Shown piece by piece: positions 23,441 through 24,495 of a stretch of 24,495 nt of DNA (positions within the stretch are counted from its first letter, which is position 1; each line of letters starts with the position of its first letter). The translations under genes and the position numbers were made by a program. The DNA is from CAYRGQ01 sp964444885 (GTDB lineage Bacteria; Bacteroidota; Bacteroidia; Sphingobacteriales; Sphingobacteriaceae): NCBI GenBank assembly GCA_964444885.1, contig CAYUIZ010000039.1, forward strand, positions 1-24,495, written 5' to 3'. Under the pieces are notes generated by a model that saw only the letters and a program-made list of their open reading frames with translations, ran no database searches and was not told where the DNA came from.

Positions 23441-24427
23441 ATGACAAAGACAGTGAGAATTTGGATGGCGTATCTGGCAGTAACTGCCACAGCATTAGGC
23501 GCCTGCTCCCCAAATGGATCGAAAGATACGCCCGCCGACCCTGTAGTCCAATACGATACGGTTTCGGTTCTTGGCGACCGCCTTTTCGAACTTGGGCTCG
23601 TCCGTAAGCGGGCGGAGGTGCCTTCACCCGGCAGCCTCTTTCCCTTTGGTCAAGAGACAACAAGCCCGATATGGGAAATCGCGGAGTGGGGCACGAAATA
23701 CGACCTTACGGAAGACGACAAAACGTCAGGAGCCGATGGATGGGTCCAGTACACCAATCGCGGCAAGGCAATCGCCTTCGCGCGGGACGGCGAAGATATA
23801 GCGGTTGCGATGGATGTCTTCACATCAGCCGAATACGACTCGCCGCGGCAGCAAAACCAGGCCTGGCCGCATCTGCTGATCGAACAGGCGTTTCCGGACA
23901 AGCCGTATTTCAAAGACCTGAAGGGGCTGGTACTTACATTTAAAGGACGCCTTACCCGCGCTGAAATGAAAATGGACGAGCGTGACTTTAACCCGGGTTT
24001 GCACACCGCCCAGTTCCAACTGTTTATTACCGTTCAGGATCTCAATCCCAATTCGGCTTATTACGGTGATTACCTGTGGTTCGGCATTCCGTTTTATGAC
24101 TACCGCCACCAGCAAATACCTTTGTATGCTGCTCAAGACGTGGGGAAAGGCGATGCTACCGGAAAGTTTATTTACAGTGTGGCAAGCACGGACTACATGA
24201 CAGGGTCGTTCCATTCAGGCGAATGGATCACCGTGCGGAAGGATATCTATCCACTGATTGACAAGGCCCTTAAACTGGCGAAAGAAAGAGGCTATCTCAC
24301 CGGTTCGTTCGCGGAAGATTTCCGGCTGTCAGGCATGAATCTGGGCTGGGAAGTACCCGGCACCTTTGATGCCGGCTTCGAATTCCGGGGCTTCGACCTC
24401 TTAGCCGTAACGGAGCGCAGCGAATAA
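23441..24427 (+). CDS. Lipoprotein of unknown function, last gene of SusCD locus 2
   Basis: A 328-residue protein with lipobox ALGAC22, so it is probably a lipid-anchored periplasmic or surface protein. I do not recognise a named family. Visible features are a run of Trp/Tyr-rich beta-type segments (SPIWEIAEWGTKYDL, DGWVQYTNRGKAIAF), a segment YYGDYLWFGIPFYDYRH, and a C-terminal block GSFHSGEWITVRKDIYPLID followed by SGMNLGWEVPGTFDAGFEF. The alternation of strands and the final strand-rich block suggest a jelly-roll fold, as in carbohydrate-binding modules or some lyases, but no catalytic triad was seen. It follows the IPT lipoprotein gene by 8 nt and is followed by a strong terminator, so it belongs to the susCD transcript and probably helps bind or process its substrate. 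Confidence 0.85.
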   Translation: MTKTVRIWMAYLAVTATALGACSPNGSKDTPADPVVQYDTVSVLGDRLFELGLVRKRAEVPSPGSLFPFGQETTSPIWEIAEWGTKYDLTEDDKTSGADGWVQYTNRGKAIAFARDGEDIAVAMDVFTSAEYDSPRQQNQAWPHLLIEQAFPDKPYFKDLKGLVLTFKGRLTRAEMKMDERDFNPGLHTAQFQLFITVQDLNPNSAYYGDYLWFGIPFYDYRHQQIPLYAAQDVGKGDATGKFIYSVASTDYMTGSFHSGEWITVRKDIYPLIDKALKLAKERGYLTGSFAEDFRLSGMNLGWEVPGTFDAGFEFRGFDLLAVTERSE

Positions 24428-24458
24428 GCGCCGCCGTTGTTGTTCTACTTAGTAATGG

Positions 24459-24485
24459 CCGCCCCCTAAACGGGGCGGTTTTTTT
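24459..24485 (+). terminator. Intrinsic terminator ending the locus 2 operon
   Basis: Perfect stem CCGCCCC (24459-24465) with GGGGCGG (24472-24478), loop CTAAAC, followed by seven T (24479-24485). It lies about 30 nt after the last gene of the plus-strand operon and closes the susCD transcript. Confidence 0.92.
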
Positions 24486-24495
24486 GCTTTACGGT

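Overview
The window reads as a chromosomal segment of a Bacteroidota bacterium, most likely of the Sphingobacteriaceae. The evidence is two SusC/SusD nutrient-uptake loci, each preceded by an ECF sigma factor and a FecR/DUF4974 anti-sigma gene, relaxed lipoprotein signals, several matches to the Bacteroidota -7 promoter motif TAnnTTTG, and an overall GC content near 50%. The family-level guess comes from protein style only. No rRNA, tRNA, CRISPR array, transposase or phage gene was seen.

Layout. (1) 1-179: the 3' end of a + strand gene resembling class I fructose-1,6-bisphosphatase. (2) 180-1878: a 1.7 kb convergent intergenic zone with three copies of a GC-rich palindromic (REP-like) element, other hairpin repeats, a 100-N assembly gap inside one repeat copy, and one small GIY-YIG nuclease gene. 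(3) 1879-5720, minus strand: an operon of a GMC-family FAD oxidoreductase, a gluconate 2-dehydrogenase subunit 3-like lipoprotein and an exported Gfo/Idh/MocA oxidoreductase, a set consistent with periplasmic sugar oxidation. (4) 5721-6358: a gene-free leader and intergenic region with two TATATTTG boxes and a second cluster of GC-rich mini-hairpins. (5) 6359-14659, minus strand: locus 1, made of ECF sigma, FecR, SusC with STN domain, SusD and a lipoprotein sulfatase. (6) 14660-15235: a 576-bp divergent regulatory region with four GTTAAC sites. (7) 15236-24427, plus strand: locus 2, made of ECF sigma, FecR, SusC with STN domain, SusD, an IPT/TIG surface lipoprotein and an unrecognised lipoprotein, closed by a strong terminator at 24459-24485.

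How the genes fit together. Each SusC carries an N-terminal STN signalling domain. The expected circuit is that substrate binding by SusC/SusD signals through the FecR protein across the inner membrane, releases the ECF sigma factor and induces the downstream susCD operon. Locus 1 likely imports a sulfated glycan fragment that the sulfatase acts on. The adjacent GMC/subunit 3/Gfo-Idh operon could oxidise sugars made available by it, but this link is inference. Neither locus encodes a recognisable glycoside hydrolase or polysaccharide lyase within the window.

Most interesting signals. A very strong intrinsic terminator on the + strand (12732-12766) lies between the minus-strand fecR and susC genes of locus 1, with no + strand gene feeding it, and a TATATTTG box sits about 55 bp upstream on the same strand. 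This looks like a short antisense RNA against the susC leader, comparable in layout to DonS-type antisense RNAs of Bacteroides. Locus 2 has a similar but weaker arrangement in its fecR-susC gap, which also holds tiled and mutually exclusive hairpins. The repeat zone with the GIY-YIG gene is the other notable feature.
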